Assembly (NCBI GenBank): GCA_946497955.1
Contig: CAMMMH010000011.1
Coordinates: forward strand, 1-47,097
Reading direction: 5' to 3'
From: an uncultured Mycoplasmatota bacterium
GTDB taxonomy: Bacteria > Bacillota_I > Bacilli_A > RF39 > UBA660
Length of the DNA stretch: 47,097 bases
In this document: positions 23,607-32,406 of the stretch, piece by piece
How positions within the stretch are numbered: the stretch's first letter is position 1
Layout: each line of letters opens with the position of its first letter
Notes under the pieces: model-generated
Told to the model about the DNA's origin: nothing
Seen by the model: only the letters and a program-made list of their open reading frames with translations
The model's database searches: none
Program-made: the position numbers and the translations under genes

Positions 23607-25218
23607 AAATTGTGGCATATACTCCTGGACCTAGTGGTAGTCCTATTAAGTACCATCCTATTATTAGCAAAATCCAAGTTATGGCGATTATTCCAAAGTA
23701 TGGTAAAAGATAACTTATACTTTTATGAATTGTTATTGGTTTTGTCTTATCTGGGTTATAAACATTTAAGTAACCTATATAAATGGCAAAGCATGCTAGT
23801 AATGGAGTTATTCCTGCTGTTATTGAGGTACCTGCTCTTAAGATGAACTGTGCGAATGGTGCTGATAAATTTGATTGCATAAAGGCAGGAACCATAACTG
23901 GAGCGAATATCTGCCATTTTGCACTTGGGGTTGGAACAAAGAGATTAGCAAATCCTATCATAATAATAGCGAATATTATTAAAGGTAGGCCTGTAAAGCC
24001 AATATTACCTACAGCACTAGCACACCAAGAGGCAATAACTGTTCCAATATTTGTTTCTCTAAATACAGAAGTAAATTGTGATACAACAAAGATTAACATT
24101 AATATTTCTCCCATAGGGGCGAATGTTTCTTTACAACCATTAATGATATCTTTATCGTTCTTAATACTTTTAGCACCTATTCCATAGGCAATACCAACTA
24201 AAGTTAAAAGTAAAGCCATCATATAAGTAAAGCCATCTTGAAAATAAGAGTTAGTACCAAATAATTGACCAAGATAAGTATCTTCTTCCATATCAAGTAA
24301 CATTCCTGAATATGGTAAATTTGGTATTATAGAATAGATAAATAAAATTATTACTATTATTCCTGTTATGATAGCGGCTTTAAGTCCTCTTTTTTCACGT
24401 CTATCTTTCTCTATTTTTTGTTGTTCTAATTCTTTAGCATCTACTTCATCGACAACAACTAATTCTTCTGTTTTAGATAATTCTTCTTTTTCTTTATATT
24501 TACCAAGACGAGGAGCGATTATCTTTTCTATTATAATAGTTCCAACTATTGATAAAATAAGAGAAAAAGCGATTATTATAAATAGATTTGAGGTTAGACT
24601 GACATGAGCTGATGCGTCTATAAGACGAGCTGCTGTTGTCGTATCTGGTATTAGATTTACTTCCATACTTCCTACGAAGATAGATACTCCATAACCAAAG
24701 CTAACACCTGCAAAAGCGGCAATGATACCTAGATGGGGATTTCTATTATTAAGTAAAAATAACATAGCAGATATTGGTATTAATATAACATAACCTACAT
24801 CATTTATTAATGATGATATAGTTGCTAAAAATATAACTATAAATGTTAATATTTTTTTATCTATTTTAATCAATACTCTTTTACATAGAGTATCTAGAAA
24901 ACCAGTTGATTTTGCAATACTAAGACCAAATAGAGTAAGTAATAACATACCTAGTGGTGCAAAAGATAAGAAGTTAGTCATAGCATTACTAAATATATAT
25001 TTCATGCCATCGAAGTTTAGTAAATTTTCTACTGTTACTAAGGTACTTTCTAATTCATTAGTTGTAGGACTTATTGTATTATAAGTCGCTTGCATTTGAA
25101 AAGCTGAAAGAATAGCACTTAGTACTAAAACAAGAAATGTTAATAGTAGATAAATGGTAATAGGATGGAGATAGAATTTTTTTAATTTTAACTTTCTTCT
25201 ATTATGATGCATCTTCAT
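23605..25218 (-). CDS. AbgT-family transporter (p-aminobenzoyl-glutamate type)
   Basis: A 537-aa inner membrane protein with about 11-13 hydrophobic segments, of the AbgT family. Members import p-aminobenzoyl-glutamate (a folate breakdown product) or export sulphonamides. Recognisable features are the conserved loops GSMEVNLIPDTTTAA and NLFVPTPSAKWQIFAPVMVP. A cytosolic acidic loop lies near residues 225-275. The physiological substrate here is unknown. It overlaps the DUF951 gene by 17 bases, and its placement in the ParB-to-ychF run is unlike Bacillus. Confidence 0.85.
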   Translation of the reverse strand: MKMHHNRRKLKLKKFYLHPITIYLLLTFLVLVLSAILSAFQMQATYNTISPTTNELESTLVTVENLLNFDGMKYIFSNAMTNFLSFAPLGMLLLTLFGLSIAKSTGFLDTLCKRVLIKIDKKILTFIVIFLATISSLINDVGYVILIPISAMLFLLNNRNPHLGIIAAFAGVSFGYGVSIFVGSMEVNLIPDTTTAARLIDASAHVSLTSNLFIIIAFSLILSIVGTIIIEKIIAPRLGKYKEKEELSKTEELVVVDEVDAKELEQQKIEKDRREKRGLKAAIITGIIVIILFIYSIIPNLPYSGMLLDMEEDTYLGQLFGTNSYFQDGFTYMMALLLTLVGIAYGIGAKSIKNDKDIINGCKETFAPMGEILMLIFVVSQFTSVFRETNIGTVIASWCASAVGNIGFTGLPLIIFAIIMIGFANLFVPTPSAKWQIFAPVMVPAFMQSNLSAPFAQFILRAGTSITAGITPLLACFAIYIGYLNVYNPDKTKPITIHKSISYLLPYFGIIAITWILLIIGWYLIGLPLGPGVYATI

Positions 25219-25408
25219 TCTCCTTTTCTATTATTTTCTTTATCTTTTTATTTAACTCTATTCTTGGTATAAATACTAATCTACCACAGTTTCTACATTT
25301 TAGTTTTATATCGGCTCCTAATTTTACTACTTCCCAGTCATTAGTACCACAAGGATGGCCTTTTTTTAATACTAGTCTATCTCCTAATTTATATGTTTTA
25401 CTTTCCAT
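25202..25408 (-). CDS. DUF951 (YyzM-like) small protein
   Basis: A 68-aa protein of the DUF951/YyzM family, located in this origin neighbourhood in many Firmicutes. It shows LGDRLVLKKGHPCGTNDWEV and a C-terminal CRNCGR motif; the three Cys plus His could bind a metal. Function is unknown. It overlaps both neighbours, MscS upstream and the transporter downstream, by about 11 and 17 bases, so it is tightly coupled. Confidence 0.85.
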   Translation of the reverse strand: MESKTYKLGDRLVLKKGHPCGTNDWEVVKLGADIKLKCRNCGRLVFIPRIELNKKIKKIIEKENEDAS

Positions 25409-26204
25409 TACGAACCTCCATATGTGTTTGTGGCATCTTAATACCTGCTTTAGTTAAAGCATCTTGTAAGTCTTTTCTCATCTTTCTTTGAACATCAAAG
25501 TCTTTTCCAGTCTTAGTTTTAACTGCTAATTTATATGTAACAGCATTTTGTTCTAGCATCTCAACTCCCCATAGTTCAGTATTTCCTTTAAGAAAATCAT
25601 AAGTTTTATCAATTGTATCCATAGTTTTTCTAATAATCTTCTCAACTTTATCTAAGTTATTATCAGAATCTACAGAGATTGTAACTTCAGCTAGAGATGG
25701 ATTTAAACTATAGTTAGTAACTTCTGTTATCATGTGATTTGATATTATTTGGACTGCACCTTTATAATCTTTTATTCTAGTTGTCTTAAGTCCCATTTCT
25801 ATAACATCACCACGAAAGCCATTAATCATGACATTATCACCTATTTCAAATTGGTCTTCCATAACAATAGCAATACCAGCGATAAAGTCTTTTGCTAAAT
25901 CTTGGAAGGCTAGAGTAAGAACCGCAGCGACTATTCCTAAACCTGCTAAGATACTACTTACATTAATACCAAAACTATTAAGTATAACTAAGATTGTTAA
26001 AAATATTATTATATACTTTAAGCAGTTATTTATAAGACTTAAAGTTGTATTTACCCGTTTTTTATTCTTACTTTTTAAATATTTAGTATGTAATGCTTTA
26101 GTAAGAAAAAATGTTATTACTTTGTATGAAATATAGGCAAAACCAATATAGATTATAGGTCTTACTATATATATAAATATTTCAGAGTCTAAGAATTCTT
26201 TCAA
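25398..26204 (-). CDS. Small-conductance mechanosensitive channel (MscS family)
   Basis: A 268-aa MscS-type channel that opens under membrane tension to release solutes. It has three N-terminal helices, with the pore helix region GIVAAVLTLAFQDLAKDF (about 85-105). The cytosolic beta domain follows (GDNVMINGFRGDVIEMGLKTTRIK) and then the C-terminal alpha/beta vestibule. A minimal family member. Encoded 15 bases after parB, the same relative place as yyaD-region genes in Bacillus relatives. Confidence 0.92.
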   Translation of the reverse strand: MKEFLDSEIFIYIVRPIIYIGFAYISYKVITFFLTKALHTKYLKSKNKKRVNTTLSLINNCLKYIIIFLTILVILNSFGINVSSILAGLGIVAAVLTLAFQDLAKDFIAGIAIVMEDQFEIGDNVMINGFRGDVIEMGLKTTRIKDYKGAVQIISNHMITEVTNYSLNPSLAEVTISVDSDNNLDKVEKIIRKTMDTIDKTYDFLKGNTELWGVEMLEQNAVTYKLAVKTKTGKDFDVQRKMRKDLQDALTKAGIKMPQTHMEVRNGK

Positions 26205-26218
26205 GGGGATTACCTCCT

Positions 26219-27106
26219 TTATTTATCTAAATGCATTATTTCTAGTATTCTTGTTAAGTCATTAGCATTTGTAAAACTTATTTCTAGTTTATTATTTCTT
26301 ATCTTTACTTTTGTACCTAGTTTTTCACATAAATCACTTTCTAAGTAAGAGTATTCATTATCTTTAGCTTTTGATTTATGAGGTGTTATTTCTTTTTTAC
26401 GATGATATTCTTCTTTAGAATTGGTTAACTCTTCTAGTCTTCTAACACTTAGATTTTCATTTATTGTCTTTTCTGCTAGACTTATAGCTTGCTCTTTATC
26501 TTCAAGCTTACTTAGGACTCTAGCATGTCCCATACTTAGTTCACCTTTTACTACTTCGTCTTTTATTTCATTAGGCAAAGTTAAAAGTCCTAGCATATTA
26601 GTAATATGACTTCTTGATTTACCTACTTTCTTAGCAAGTTCTTCTTGTGTTAGATTAAGTCTAGTCTTTAAGGCATTATAGGCTTCTGCTTCTTCCATAG
26701 CACTTAAGTTTTCTCTTTGTAAGTTTTCAAGTAAAGCTATTTCCATCATTTCTTCATCAGTAAAGTCTTTAATGATGGCTGGTATGGTAGTTAAGCCTGC
26801 TAGTCTTGAAGCTTTAACACGACGTTCTCCTGCTATTATTTCATAGCCTTTAATACTTTTTTTAGCAATTATAGGTTGAAATACACCATGCTCTTTGATA
26901 GATGAAGCTAATTCATTAAGACTTTCTTCATCAAAGTTTTTACGAGGTTGATAAGGGTTACTTCTTAATTCATCTAGATTTAGATTTACTATCTGGTCTT
27001 TTGGAGTGTTATTTATTATCTTTTCTTCTACATCAGCAATATTTAATTGTTCACTATTAAATAATTCTTCAAGACCTTTTCCTAAAGCACGCCTTTTATT
27101 TTCCAT
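26219..27106 (-). CDS. parB: Chromosome partitioning protein ParB (Spo0J)
   Basis: ParB binds parS, spreads as a CTP-dependent clamp and loads SMC near the origin. The 295-aa protein has an N-terminal Soj-interacting segment (RRALGKGLEELF) and a CTPase domain with GERR (IIAGERRVKASR). The helix-turn-helix reads GKSRSHITNMLGLLTLP, with a GHAR motif, and a dimerisation domain follows. At the positions known to separate ParB from Noc it has Arg in GKSR and Gly in SMGHAR, which are parS-type. ATG 27106 is chosen over a TTG at 27115; it overlaps soj by 11 bases. Likely target sites lie after gyrA. Confidence 0.96.
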   Translation of the reverse strand: MENKRRALGKGLEELFNSEQLNIADVEEKIINNTPKDQIVNLNLDELRSNPYQPRKNFDEESLNELASSIKEHGVFQPIIAKKSIKGYEIIAGERRVKASRLAGLTTIPAIIKDFTDEEMMEIALLENLQRENLSAMEEAEAYNALKTRLNLTQEELAKKVGKSRSHITNMLGLLTLPNEIKDEVVKGELSMGHARVLSKLEDKEQAISLAEKTINENLSVRRLEELTNSKEEYHRKKEITPHKSKAKDNEYSYLESDLCEKLGTKVKIRNNKLEISFTNANDLTRILEIMHLDK

Positions 27107-27884
27107 TTCTATCAATCACTTCCTTTGCTAAGTTTAGATAAGCTTCTGAGCCTTTACTCTTAGGGTCATATACTATTATAGGTTCTCCATGGGATGGAGC
27201 TTCTGTTAATCTGATTAGTCTCGGTATAATAGTATTATATACCTTTTCTTTGAAAAACTTTCTAATATCATCTACTACTTCAAAACCTAAGTTAGTTCTT
27301 GAATCTAACATCGTTAGTAAGACTCCTTCTATATCTAGATTAGGATTTAATTGTTTTTGAGCAAGTCTTATTGTATTTAGTAATTGCATTATTCCTTCTA
27401 GAGCAAAGAACTCACATTGAACTGGAATAATAACAGAGTCACTTGCTGTTAGGGCATTTGTTGTAATTAATCCTAATGATGGAGGACAATCAATTATTAT
27501 AAAATCAAAAGTTTCATCTTCTAACTCTTTTAGATGATATTTTAATTGGGCTCCTTTTGCAAAACCAGGTTCACTCTGACTTTTTTCAAGTAGTTCAATA
27601 TCAAGACCTGCTAAATTTATTGTTGCAGGTAGTACATATAGTTTTTTATATTTAGTTTTAATCATGGCATCTTTGGTACTGCATTTATTTGTTAGAACAT
27701 CATATACACTTACATCTATATCTCCCTTATTTATTCCTACTCCTGTTGTGGTATTACCTTGAGGGTCTAAGTCTATTAATAATACTTTTTTACCAAGAAA
27801 TGCTAATGAGGCAGAAAGGTTAATACTTGTTGTTGTCTTTCCTACTCCACCTTTTTGATTAACTAAAGAAATTACCTTTGCCAT
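27096..27884 (-). CDS. soj: Chromosome partitioning ATPase ParA (Soj)
   Basis: A 262-aa deviant-Walker ATPase that works with ParB in origin segregation and regulates DnaA in Bacillus. KGGVGKTT (11-18) carries the signature Lys, followed by DLDPQGNTTTG and the DCPPSLG Walker B region. It is expressed from its own candidate promoter (27917-27945), after the noc terminator. Confidence 0.97.
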   Translation of the reverse strand: MAKVISLVNQKGGVGKTTTSINLSASLAFLGKKVLLIDLDPQGNTTTGVGINKGDIDVSVYDVLTNKCSTKDAMIKTKYKKLYVLPATINLAGLDIELLEKSQSEPGFAKGAQLKYHLKELEDETFDFIIIDCPPSLGLITTNALTASDSVIIPVQCEFFALEGIMQLLNTIRLAQKQLNPNLDIEGVLLTMLDSRTNLGFEVVDDIRKFFKEKVYNTIIPRLIRLTEAPSHGEPIIVYDPKSKGSEAYLNLAKEVIDRNGK

Positions 27885-27916
27885 TTTATCACTCTCTTCT
27901 TCTATTTGTCTTTTTT

Positions 27917-27945
27917 ATTGTATCAAAAATATGTTATTATGGAAA
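27917..27945 (-). promoter_or_regulatory. Promoter of soj-parB
   Basis: Minus-strand -35 TTTCCA (27940-27945), 17-bp spacer, -10 TACAAT (27917-27922), between the noc terminator and soj. Confidence 0.5.
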
Positions 27946-27954
27946 GAATTTTAT

Positions 27955-27982
27955 CTAAAAAAGTAGATTTAACTCTACTTTT
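27955..27982 (-). terminator. Intrinsic terminator of noc
   Basis: Minus-strand stem AAAAGTAGA/TCTACTTTT (9 bp, 6-nt loop) followed by TTAG. It touches the noc stop. Confidence 0.75.
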
Positions 27983-29426
27983 AGCTGTTATTATTTTCTT
28001 TAGATATTTTAATAGTTATCTGATAGTTATTAACAAGGTCCATTTCTTCACTATCTACTTTAAAGCCTGACTCTTCTATTTTCTTTAGAGTTTCTCTTAC
28101 TAGATTTATAGATTCATTTAGAGTATATTTTGGTTTATTTTCTTTTTGTTGTTCTTCACTTGCTTTTACATTGTCGCTAAAGATTGGATTGTGAGCGAAT
28201 GGATTATTAAATGTATCTATACTTGGTACTGATGGTGTATCTTTAACAGAAGCATTGTTATTGGTATTAACTCCTGCTAGTAAGTTATCCATAGATGTAC
28301 TAGTAGAATCTTTTAAATCTTTAGTCTCTCCTCCTAAGTTAAAAGGATTATCATTGATGAAAGGAGCATTGGTTGGAGCAGGGGCATCAAACATGGATAC
28401 TGATGATTCTTGTTTTTGGGGTGCCTCTTTAGTTTCTTCTTCCATAGGTGAGAAAAATTTAAAATTACCTTTTTCTTCTTTCTTCTCTTCTTTAGGTGCA
28501 ACTTTTAAAAACTCACTAATATTATTAGTAGCATTAGTATCATTAGTTGGATTTAATGTATTTATATCTTTTGCATTATCTTTTATAGCATTTATATCAA
28601 TAGATTTATTAGCAGTACTCTCTAAGTTATCATTTATATTTGGTACATCGTAATCAATAAATTTTGGAGGAGTTGAATAATCAATTCCTACACTTGTATT
28701 AAAATCATTATTAGGATTAGTATTATTAGTATTAGTTGGAACATTTAAAGAGTTTGTTTGAGGCATAGTAGCACTAACAGGTGATGGATTTAATAAGGCA
28801 TCTATATCACTTTTTGTTATTTCTTCTTTAGGATTTATTTTTTCCTCTAATTCTCTTACAGTCATTTTCTTATCTATAACTTCTTTTAATAATTGTTTTT
28901 GAGTCTCAGGGTCTTTGGCATTTAATAAGGCTCTAGCATGACGTTCTGAGATTTGGTCTTTTAAAAGAGCATCTTGGACTTCATCTGTTAAAGATAAAAG
29001 ACGTAGTTTATTGGCAACAGCACTTTGACTTTTACCCATAGTTTTAGCAAGTTCTTCTTGAGTCATTTGGTCAAGTTCAAGAATTTTTTGATATGTTTTT
29101 GCTTCTTCGATTGGGTTTAAGTTCTTACGTTGTAAGTTTTCAAGAAGAGCGACTTTGCTACTTTCTTTATCATCCAAATTACGAACAATAGCTGGTATAG
29201 TTGTAAGTCCTGCCATAGCTGAGGCTTTATAACGACGTTCTCCTGCTATTATTTCATACTTATTACCAATGTTACGAACAATAATTGGTTGAATTACACC
29301 ATGTTCTTTGATAGATACTGCTAACTCTTTTAAAGCTTTTTCATCAAATACTTGTCTTGGTTGAAATCTATTTGGAATTATATCATCTAAATGTAAATAT
29401 ACTACTTCGTTTTCTTTATTATCCAT
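27981..29426 (-). CDS. noc: Nucleoid occlusion protein Noc, with long disordered insert
   Basis: A ParB-family CTPase that binds Noc-binding sites and keeps FtsZ from assembling over the nucleoid. Position after rsmG is diagnostic. Conserved part (about 5-205): NRFQPR, the CTP motif AGERRYKAS and the helix-turn-helix GKSQSAVANKLRLLS with ISERHAR. Gln in GKSQ, Lys in ANK and Arg in SERHAR are Noc-type specificity residues. Unlike Bacillus Noc (about 280 aa), it lacks the N-terminal amphipathic membrane helix and has an Asn/Thr/Pro/Ser-rich linker of about 220 residues. A short C-terminal domain (last 50 residues) follows, probably for dimerisation. ATG 29426 has AGAGGG 7 bases upstream. Confidence 0.9.
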   Translation of the reverse strand: MDNKENEVVYLHLDDIIPNRFQPRQVFDEKALKELAVSIKEHGVIQPIIVRNIGNKYEIIAGERRYKASAMAGLTTIPAIVRNLDDKESSKVALLENLQRKNLNPIEEAKTYQKILELDQMTQEELAKTMGKSQSAVANKLRLLSLTDEVQDALLKDQISERHARALLNAKDPETQKQLLKEVIDKKMTVRELEEKINPKEEITKSDIDALLNPSPVSATMPQTNSLNVPTNTNNTNPNNDFNTSVGIDYSTPPKFIDYDVPNINDNLESTANKSIDINAIKDNAKDINTLNPTNDTNATNNISEFLKVAPKEEKKEEKGNFKFFSPMEEETKEAPQKQESSVSMFDAPAPTNAPFINDNPFNLGGETKDLKDSTSTSMDNLLAGVNTNNNASVKDTPSVPSIDTFNNPFAHNPIFSDNVKASEEQQKENKPKYTLNESINLVRETLKKIEESGFKVDSEEMDLVNNYQITIKISKENNNS

Positions 29427-29497
29427 ATACATACCCTCTTTATTCTATTCTTTTATTTTTCTACTAATCTCATTATATCATTAATTGTACTAGTTTG

Positions 29498-30145
29498 CTA
29501 GGCTTTATTTTTAATTTCTAAAATTGTTCTTATATCTTCCTTATTTGGTAAAGTAAATATCTCTTTATTATTAATATACCAGTTATGTTTTTTCAGAATA
29601 TCTTTAGATAGTTCTAATTCTTCAGTAACATTTCCTTTCATGGCAAGAAAACTACCATTTTTATTTACTAAAGGCATTGTCCATAATAGTAGTTTAGGTA
29701 AGTTTGCTACAGCTCTTGCTGTTACTATATCAAACTTTTTCCCTTCTTTTATTAAGTCTTCAGCACGATTATGATAGGCTTTTATACCTGTTAGATGTAA
29801 TTTATCTATTAAGTTATTAAGATAATTTACTCTTTTTAAAAGAGAATCTGCTAAAGTTATTTCTAAGTTAGGATAGAATATTTTTAAGACTAGACCTGGG
29901 AAGCCGGCTCCTGTTCCAATATCACATAGAGTTTTAGCTTTTGATAGGTCATATACTTTGGCTAGAGTTAGACTATCATAGAAATGTTTTAAATAAACAT
30001 CACTTTCTTCTGTTATTCTTGTTAAGTTCATAGTTTTATTTGTTTCTATTAAAGTATTATAAATAATATCTAACTTTTCTAACTCTTCAGCAGTTACCTT
30101 TAAACCTAGTTTCTCTACTTCTTTTATAAACTCTTCCTTAGTCAT
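29498..30145 (-). CDS. rsmG: 16S rRNA guanine-527 N7-methyltransferase
   Basis: RsmG (GidB) methylates G527 of 16S rRNA; its loss causes low-level streptomycin resistance in other bacteria. The 215-aa protein shows the SAM-binding motif LCDIGTGAGFPGLVLKI (about 70-86) and the later VTARAVANLPKLL. It abuts mnmG, the standard pair near the origin. Confidence 0.97.
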   Translation of the reverse strand: MTKEEFIKEVEKLGLKVTAEELEKLDIIYNTLIETNKTMNLTRITEESDVYLKHFYDSLTLAKVYDLSKAKTLCDIGTGAGFPGLVLKIFYPNLEITLADSLLKRVNYLNNLIDKLHLTGIKAYHNRAEDLIKEGKKFDIVTARAVANLPKLLLWTMPLVNKNGSFLAMKGNVTEELELSKDILKKHNWYINNKEIFTLPNKEDIRTILEIKNKA

Positions 30146-32002
30146 TTAGATTCCCCTTTTCTTTAAATAAACAGAGATAATAGCGATATCTGATGGATTA
30201 ACACCACTAATTCTACTTGCTTGTCCCAAAGTTACTGGTCTAATCTTGTCTAGCTTTTCTTTCGCTTCACTGGCAATATTAGGAATATCTTGATAGTTAA
30301 TATCTTCTGGTAAAGTTTTATCTTCTAACTCTAACATCTTATTAGCTTCTTCAAGAGATTTTTTAATATAGCCTTCATATTTTATATTAATCTCTACTTC
30401 TTTTAGAACTTCTTTAGAGTAATTTAACTCTTTAAAATTAGTTAAGTCTTCTATAGATAGTTCTGGTCTTTTTAATAAGTCATATAAAGTAATACTATCT
30501 TTTAAAGGAGATGTATTTAACTTTATTAAGATATCATTTATTTCTTTTTTAGGAGTAATTTTAGTTTCTTTTAAAATATTTGTTAACTCTTCAATATCTT
30601 GCTTTTTCTTTAGAAACTTATTATAAATATCATCATTTATTAATCCTATTTCATGGCCATATTCTCTAAGTCTTAAATCAGCATTATCATCTCTTAATAA
30701 AAGACGATATTCAGCACGTGATGTTAAAAGGCGATATGGGTCTTTTACTCCTTTTGTTACTAGGTCATCGATTAGAACTCCGATATATGACTCATTACGT
30801 TTTAAGATTAAAGGATTTTTATTTTCTAGCTTTAAGGAAGCGTTAATCCCTGCGATTAGACCTTGTCCTGCTGCTTCTTCATAACCACTTGTACCATTTA
30901 TTTGGCCGGCTGTATAAAGATTTTCAATTATCTTGGTTTCAAGAGTTGGTTTTATTTGTCTTGAGTCAATAGCATCATACTCTATGGCATAAGCATATTT
31001 TAATATCTTAGCATGTTCTAACCCAGAAAGACTATGGACCATTTGCTCTTGAACATAGTGAGGCATACTTGTAGAAAATCCTTGTAAATATAGGTCATCA
31101 TAATAAATACTTTCAGGCTCTAAGAAGAGTTGATGCCGTTCTTTATCACTAAATCTTACTACTTTATCTTCAATAGATGGACAATATCTTGGTCCTACTC
31201 CTTCGACATAGCCACCATACATACTAGATTCATTTAGATGTTCTTTAATTATTTTATGAGTTAAATCGTTAGTGTAGATTAAATAACAAGGTAATTGGTA
31301 CTTATAGGCAAGAGCGGTAGTGTTATCATATGAGAAAGTTATATCTTCACTACTACCAAGCTCTTCCTGCATTTTAGAAAAATCAACACTTGCTTTTTCA
31401 ATACGAGGAGGAGTTCCTGTTTTTAGTCTTAAAATATTAAACCCTAACCTCTTTAAGAAAGGACTTAAATAATTACTAGCTTTTTCACCATGAGGACCGC
31501 CTGCTGTTTTCTTATCACCTACTAATATTGTTCCTTTTAAATAGGTTCCTGTTGTTAAGATAACGGCTTTTGAAGATATTTTCTCGCCATTTTCTAAAAT
31601 GACTCCACCTACTTTATTATCTTTTATAACAAGTTCTTTTACTAGTCCTTCTTTAATATCTAAGTTATCTTGATTTTTTAAGGTCTTTAACATTTCCTTT
31701 TTATAGATAACTTTATCAGCTTGGGCACGTAAAGCACGAACGGCAGGACCTTTTTTAGTATTTAACATTTTCATTTGTAAAGAACTCTTATCAGTATTTT
31801 TAGCCATTTCGCCACCTAAAGCATCTATTTCTCTTACAACTATTCCTTTAGCAGGTCCTCCAATTGAGGGATTACAGGGCATATCGGCAATATTATTAAT
31901 ATTACCAGTTACTAAAAGTGTCTTGTGGTTAAGTCTCGCACTGGCAAGACATGCTTCTATACCGGCATGACCTCCTCCTACAACAATTACTTCATAATTC
32001 AT
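30146..32002 (-). CDS. mnmG: tRNA uridine-5-carboxymethylaminomethyl synthesis enzyme MnmG
   Basis: MnmG (GidA) works with MnmE to make the cmnm5U34 wobble modification using FAD, NADH and folate. The 618-aa protein has the FAD site VVGGGHAGIEA at the N-terminus, CNPSIGGPAKG near residue 42, and the GidA signature GPRYCPSIEDK near 271. The C-terminal helical MnmE-binding domain completes it. Full length. Confidence 0.98.
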   Translation of the reverse strand: MNYEVIVVGGGHAGIEACLASARLNHKTLLVTGNINNIADMPCNPSIGGPAKGIVVREIDALGGEMAKNTDKSSLQMKMLNTKKGPAVRALRAQADKVIYKKEMLKTLKNQDNLDIKEGLVKELVIKDNKVGGVILENGEKISSKAVILTTGTYLKGTILVGDKKTAGGPHGEKASNYLSPFLKRLGFNILRLKTGTPPRIEKASVDFSKMQEELGSSEDITFSYDNTTALAYKYQLPCYLIYTNDLTHKIIKEHLNESSMYGGYVEGVGPRYCPSIEDKVVRFSDKERHQLFLEPESIYYDDLYLQGFSTSMPHYVQEQMVHSLSGLEHAKILKYAYAIEYDAIDSRQIKPTLETKIIENLYTAGQINGTSGYEEAAGQGLIAGINASLKLENKNPLILKRNESYIGVLIDDLVTKGVKDPYRLLTSRAEYRLLLRDDNADLRLREYGHEIGLINDDIYNKFLKKKQDIEELTNILKETKITPKKEINDILIKLNTSPLKDSITLYDLLKRPELSIEDLTNFKELNYSKEVLKEVEINIKYEGYIKKSLEEANKMLELEDKTLPEDINYQDIPNIASEAKEKLDKIRPVTLGQASRISGVNPSDIAIISVYLKKRGI

Positions 32003-32018
32003 CTAACATCACGTCTTT

Positions 32019-32390
32019 CTATTTTAATTCTAGTACTTTTTCTTTTTGTCTTGCTTTAAAATTTTCTATTATTTCCATTTCAAAATATCTCAAAGAAAGA
32101 ATTTGCCCTAAACTATATTTTCCTGCTATTTTTCTATTTGGAATAGGTAAATTTTCCTCTCTATATTTTTTTAGCCATTCTCTTTGAAATAATAAGGAAT
32201 CATGTTCAGTTACTTTCTTGCTTTTAGGCTCTAAATCTTCTTCTAAATATCTTTCTTCTATTATTTCACCGATACTTCTATCATCTGATTTATTATATAT
32301 TAGAACAAAACTATTGCCATCTTCTATTGCTTTGTTTATCCATAATTGATTAAATAAAATTGAATTTTTCTTAGTAATTTTTTCGTTCAT
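32019..32390 (-). CDS. Hypothetical protein made of two tandem repeats
   Basis: A 123-aa protein between mnmG and mnmE with no recognised family. It contains two copies of a domain of about 50 residues (from 4 to 52 and 59 to 107). Each follows the pattern K[IV]T-x2-[ND]S[IL]LF-x3-W, then [SI]G-x-I-x3-RY-x-E. The shared Trp, the Ser-x-Gly and the Arg-Tyr suggest a conserved small fold; a nucleic-acid-binding helicase-associated-like domain is possible but unproven. The second ATG (32390) has AAAGGA 9 bases upstream and is preferred to 32399. It lies 8-17 bases after mnmE and is part of the same operon. Confidence 0.65.
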   Translation of the reverse strand: MNEKITKKNSILFNQLWINKAIEDGNSFVLIYNKSDDRSIGEIIEERYLEEDLEPKSKKVTEHDSLLFQREWLKKYREENLPIPNRKIAGKYSLGQILSLRYFEMEIIENFKARQKEKVLELK

Positions 32391-32406
32391 TTCTATCATT
32401 CCTTTC

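Noticed and set aside
23605-25218. Plus-strand ORFs of 60-137 codons opposite the transporter, noc, mnmE and yidC genes
   Set aside because: They run antisense to clearly conserved genes, lack ribosome sites and have unlike-protein composition; they are shadows of the real frames.
30715-30735. CACGTG-like core inside mnmG as a parS site
   Set aside because: Only the central CACGTG is present; the flanks do not match TGTTNCACGTGAAACA.
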